Source: an uncultured Alphaproteobacteria bacterium (GTDB lineage Bacteria > Pseudomonadota > Alphaproteobacteria > Micropepsales > Micropepsaceae). Taken from it: a DNA stretch of 8,175 bases. Below the pieces are notes generated by a model that searched no databases, was not told the origin of the DNA, and worked only from the letters and a program-made list of their open reading frames with translations. The stretch covers positions 1-8,175 of the forward strand of contig CALDFO010000350.1 of NCBI GenBank assembly GCA_937942205.1. The letters run 5' to 3'. Below are positions 6,213 to 8,175 of the stretch, one piece after another; position 1 is the first letter of the stretch; every line of letters starts with the position of its first letter. The position numbers were made by a program, and so were the translations under genes.

Positions 6213-7190
6213 TCACTCCGCCGGGTGGTCGATGGTCACGCCGCGCGCCGCGAGTTGTTCCAGCACCCCATCCTGCCGCAGCAGGGGGCCGATGCCGATC
6301 ACCGCCACGCTCTTGCCCGGCGTCTTGAGCGCCTCGTCCAGACCGCCCACGATCAGGCTGACGCTGAGGGCGTTGATCGCGGCGGCCTGCTGTGAGGCGG
6401 CGGTGATACATTCCAGCAGCCGCGTTTCGGCATAATGCGCCTTCACGGCGGCGATATGGCCGTCGGCCCAGGCCTCGGCGGCGGGGCGCGCCTGCCGCGC
6501 CATGCGCCCCGCATCGGCCACCGCCTGCGCCAGACAGGGGCGCTGGCGGTCCTGCGGCAGCGCCAGCACCGTGCGCACGGTGGGCATCATCTCGAAGCTG
6601 CCCATGCGGGTGACGCGGATGCGCGCGGCGCGGGCCATGCGCTCCACCGTGCGGCGCGGTTCGGCCCGCGACAGCGCGCGCGCATCGGTGAGGTCGCGCT
6701 GCAGCCGCATCGCCGCCACCAGCGGCGTATCCGTGGCGTAGCGATCCTGGTCCTGCCGCGCCAGGTCGCGGGCGGCGGCGAAATCGGCGCGCAGCGGTTC
6801 GGGCAGCGCGGCTTCCAGGGTCTGGCCGCGCGGCTGGCGCAAGAGATCGCCGTTCCACAGATAGAACCAGGCCGCATCCACGAAATTCACATCGGGCGCG
6901 GGCGGCAGCAGCAGTTGGCGCGCGCCCGCCAGGACGGGTTTGAGGCTGTCCCGATTCCATTGCAGGTCTTCGGGCATCGGCCCCACCGTGCCCAGAACCC
7001 AAACCTCGCCGCCGCCGCGCCGCAGCCGCCAGACGGCGGGACCGCGCCCTTCGGCCGTCACCACCACGGTCTCGACCGCACCCCAGTCCTGCTGCGACCA
7101 GGTCTCCTGCACGGGCAGCGGCGCCTGCGCCCCGGCCAGAACCGGAAGCAAAAGCGAAACCGCGAGACGGGCGAAACGCGAAGGCAGCAT
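6213..7190 (-). CDS. Secreted TraB/GumN-family protein lacking both family histidines
   Basis: The 325-aa product opens with a signal peptide (about residues 1-22, LAVSLLLPVLAGAQA). PAVWRLRRGGGEVWVLGTVGPMPEDLQWN follows at about 51-79 and corresponds to the family's opening strand and first GX2H motif. The C-terminal part, VAVIGIGPLLRQDGVLEQLAARGVTI (about 295-320), corresponds to the second GX2H block (usually GxGHLxGxxGLLxLLxxxGY). In the TraB/Tiki/GumN superfamily these two histidines are thought to bind metal for peptidase activity; here they are Gly70 and Pro302. The protein is therefore probably not a metallopeptidase, and may be a degenerate or binding-only subgroup. Two cysteines (219 and 261) could form a periplasmic disulfide. 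I chose the ATG at 7190 because it opens on the signal peptide; a GTG at 7205 is possible, and neither has a clear Shine-Dalgarno sequence. It is divergent from the aminotransferase gene. Family is moderately sure; role unknown. Confidence 0.75.
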   Translation of the reverse strand: MLPSRFARLAVSLLLPVLAGAQAPLPVQETWSQQDWGAVETVVVTAEGRGPAVWRLRRGGGEVWVLGTVGPMPEDLQWNRDSLKPVLAGARQLLLPPAPDVNFVDAAWFYLWNGDLLRQPRGQTLEAALPEPLRADFAAARDLARQDQDRYATDTPLVAAMRLQRDLTDARALSRAEPRRTVERMARAARIRVTRMGSFEMMPTVRTVLALPQDRQRPCLAQAVADAGRMARQARPAAEAWADGHIAAVKAHYAETRLLECITAASQQAAAINALSVSLIVGGLDEALKTPGKSVAVIGIGPLLRQDGVLEQLAARGVTIDHPAE

Positions 7191-7252
7191 GGCGGCAGGA
7201 TGCACGGCCAGCCGGGCAAAATCATGATCCTTGCGCTTCTTTATCCTGCATC

Positions 7253-7280
7253 TTTGTGCTGGGCGTCGAAGGCTTTAGAT
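7253..7280 (+). promoter_or_regulatory. Weak candidate sigma-70-type promoter for the aminotransferase gene
   Basis: TTTGTG (7253-7258) and TTAGAT (7275-7280) are spaced 16 bp apart and lie 25 bp before the GTG start, in the 114-bp gap between two divergent genes. The match to -35/-10 consensus is poor in both boxes, so this is a suggestion only. No dyad that would mark an operator was seen in 7191-7304. Confidence 0.2.
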
Positions 7281-7304
7281 TGCCCGCCCCTGCCGGAGAA
7301 TCCC

Positions 7305-8175
7305 GTGTCCCAGACCCTGATGTCCGCCCTGCCGCCCGGCCCCTTTGCCCGGCTGGCCGCCCTGCTGGGCGAGGAAAAGCCCGGACAGGCCCCGATCAGC
7401 CTGGCGGTGGGCGATCCGTCGGGCGCGGTGCCCGACTTCGTGCGCGCCGCGCTGGCCCAGAGCGCCGCCAGCTTCGGCCATTACCCGCCGATCCAGGGCA
7501 CGGACGACTGGCGCCAGGCGGCGGGAGAATGGCTGAACCGGCGCTTCGCCCTGAACGGCGCGCTGGATGCGGAGCGGCAGGTGCTGCCGCTGAACGGCAC
7601 CCGCGAGGGCCTGTTCAGCGTGCTGTTTCCCCTGATCCCCACCCGCAAGGCCGGGGCCGCGCCCATCGTGGCGATGCCCAACCCTTTCTATCAATGCTAT
7701 GCCGCCGCCGCCCTGGCGGCGGGGGCCGAGCCGCTCTATGTCCCCGCTTTGAAGGACAATGGCTTCCTGCCCGATTATGCGGGCCTGCCCGCCGCTGTGC
7801 TGGACCGCATCGCGGCGGTCTATATCTGCAGTCCCTCCAATCCCGAAGGCGCGGTGGCGGACGAAGCCTATTGGCGCGGCCTGTTCGCGCTGGCCGACCG
7901 CCATGACTTCCTCGTGCTGGCCGACGAATGCTATGCCGATATCTGGTTCGAGGCCCCGCCCGCCTGCGCCTTGACGGTGCGGCACCGGCAGAGTGGCGGT
8001 TTCGCGCGGCTGCTGACCTTTCATTCCCTCTCCAAGCGCTCCGGCCTGCCGGGCCTGCGCTCCGGCATGGTGGCGGGCTGCGAAACGCTGATCGGCAAGT
8101 TCCGCGCTTTTCGCAATGTGGCGGGCCCGACCATGCCGGGACCGCTGCTGGCGGCCTCGGCGGCGGCCTGGCGCG
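7305..8175 (+). CDS. dapC: PLP-dependent aminotransferase, DapC type (N-succinyldiaminopimelate aminotransferase), 3' end missing
   Basis: The frame runs from GTG at 7305 off the right edge; 290 residues are visible of an expected ~390-400. Class I/II aminotransferase landmarks are in order: ISLAVGDPSG (31-40), HYPPIQGTDDWRQA (59-72), NGTREGLF (97-104), MPNPFYQCY (124-132), SPSNPEG with N179, ADECYADIW with D207 (pyridine nitrogen), and HSLSKRSGLPGLRSG at 240-254 with K244 as the Schiff-base lysine. The SLSKRS-x-xPGLRSG and NPFYQxY wording is typical of the DapC branch, which makes N-succinyl-L,L-2,6-diaminopimelate from the keto form for lysine and peptidoglycan. GGAGA (7295-7299), five bases before the GTG, supports this start; an ATG at 7320 is the alternative. 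dapD or dapE is not visible, and the substrate is inferred from motifs only. Other aspartate- or alanine-type aminotransferases remain possible. Confidence 0.85.
   Translation, partial: MSQTLMSALPPGPFARLAALLGEEKPGQAPISLAVGDPSGAVPDFVRAALAQSAASFGHYPPIQGTDDWRQAAGEWLNRRFALNGALDAERQVLPLNGTREGLFSVLFPLIPTRKAGAAPIVAMPNPFYQCYAAAALAAGAEPLYVPALKDNGFLPDYAGLPAAVLDRIAAVYICSPSNPEGAVADEAYWRGLFALADRHDFLVLADECYADIWFEAPPACALTVRHRQSGGFARLLTFHSLSKRSGLPGLRSGMVAGCETLIGKFRAFRNVAGPTMPGPLLAASAAAWR

Noticed and set aside
7275..8024. 249-codon minus-strand frame and a 216-codon plus-strand frame within the aminotransferase region
   Set aside because: The frame starting at GTG 7305 carries all the aminotransferase motifs, and the overlapping frames show only biased, low-information composition.

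Overview
This is an ordinary-looking chromosomal stretch from a GC-rich proteobacterium, most likely an alphaproteobacterium. That placement is inferred from the gene content (a citrate-lyase-like CoA-ester lyase coupled to zapE, a COQ6/UbiH-type hydroxylase, a sigma-54-like promoter before glnK-amtB, a DapC-type aminotransferase) and from the abundance of short palindromic intergenic repeats. Order or genus cannot be fixed from the sequence alone.

Layout, left to right: the end of a HpcH/HpaI-CitE family CoA-ester lyase (+) overlaps by one base the start of zapE (+), an AAA+ ATPase linked to cell division. The last ~30 codons of zapE run into the first of two identical 89-bp palindromic repeats set 99 bp apart. 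Next comes a 139-aa single-membrane-segment protein of unknown function (+). A 131-bp composite palindrome separates it from a convergent FAD-dependent ubiquinone-biosynthesis hydroxylase (-). A 246-bp divergent intergenic region with a probable sigma-54 promoter leads into glnK-amtB (+), which closes with a strong intrinsic terminator.

About 340 bp without a gene follow (5873-6212). They hold a truncated and two full units of a stem-loop repeat family plus a separate GTCATTCCCGCG-type palindrome. After this come a secreted TraB/GumN-family protein (-), which lacks both histidines expected of the family, and a divergent DapC-type aminotransferase (+) that runs off the right edge.

Functionally, glnK-amtB is a textbook ammonium uptake and sensing operon. 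AmtB conducts ammonium and GlnK blocks it when nitrogen is plentiful; expression is expected to be under NtrC/RpoN control. The other genes are metabolic or housekeeping: CoA-ester metabolism, cell division, ubiquinone synthesis and lysine/peptidoglycan precursor synthesis. They do not form one pathway.

I found no phage, plasmid, CRISPR, toxin-antitoxin or defence module. The most interesting material is the repeat family. The zapE-tail copies and the copies downstream of amtB share one two-stem architecture while the arm sequences differ in a compensating way, so pairing appears to be conserved rather than primary sequence. One copy has been absorbed into the zapE reading frame.
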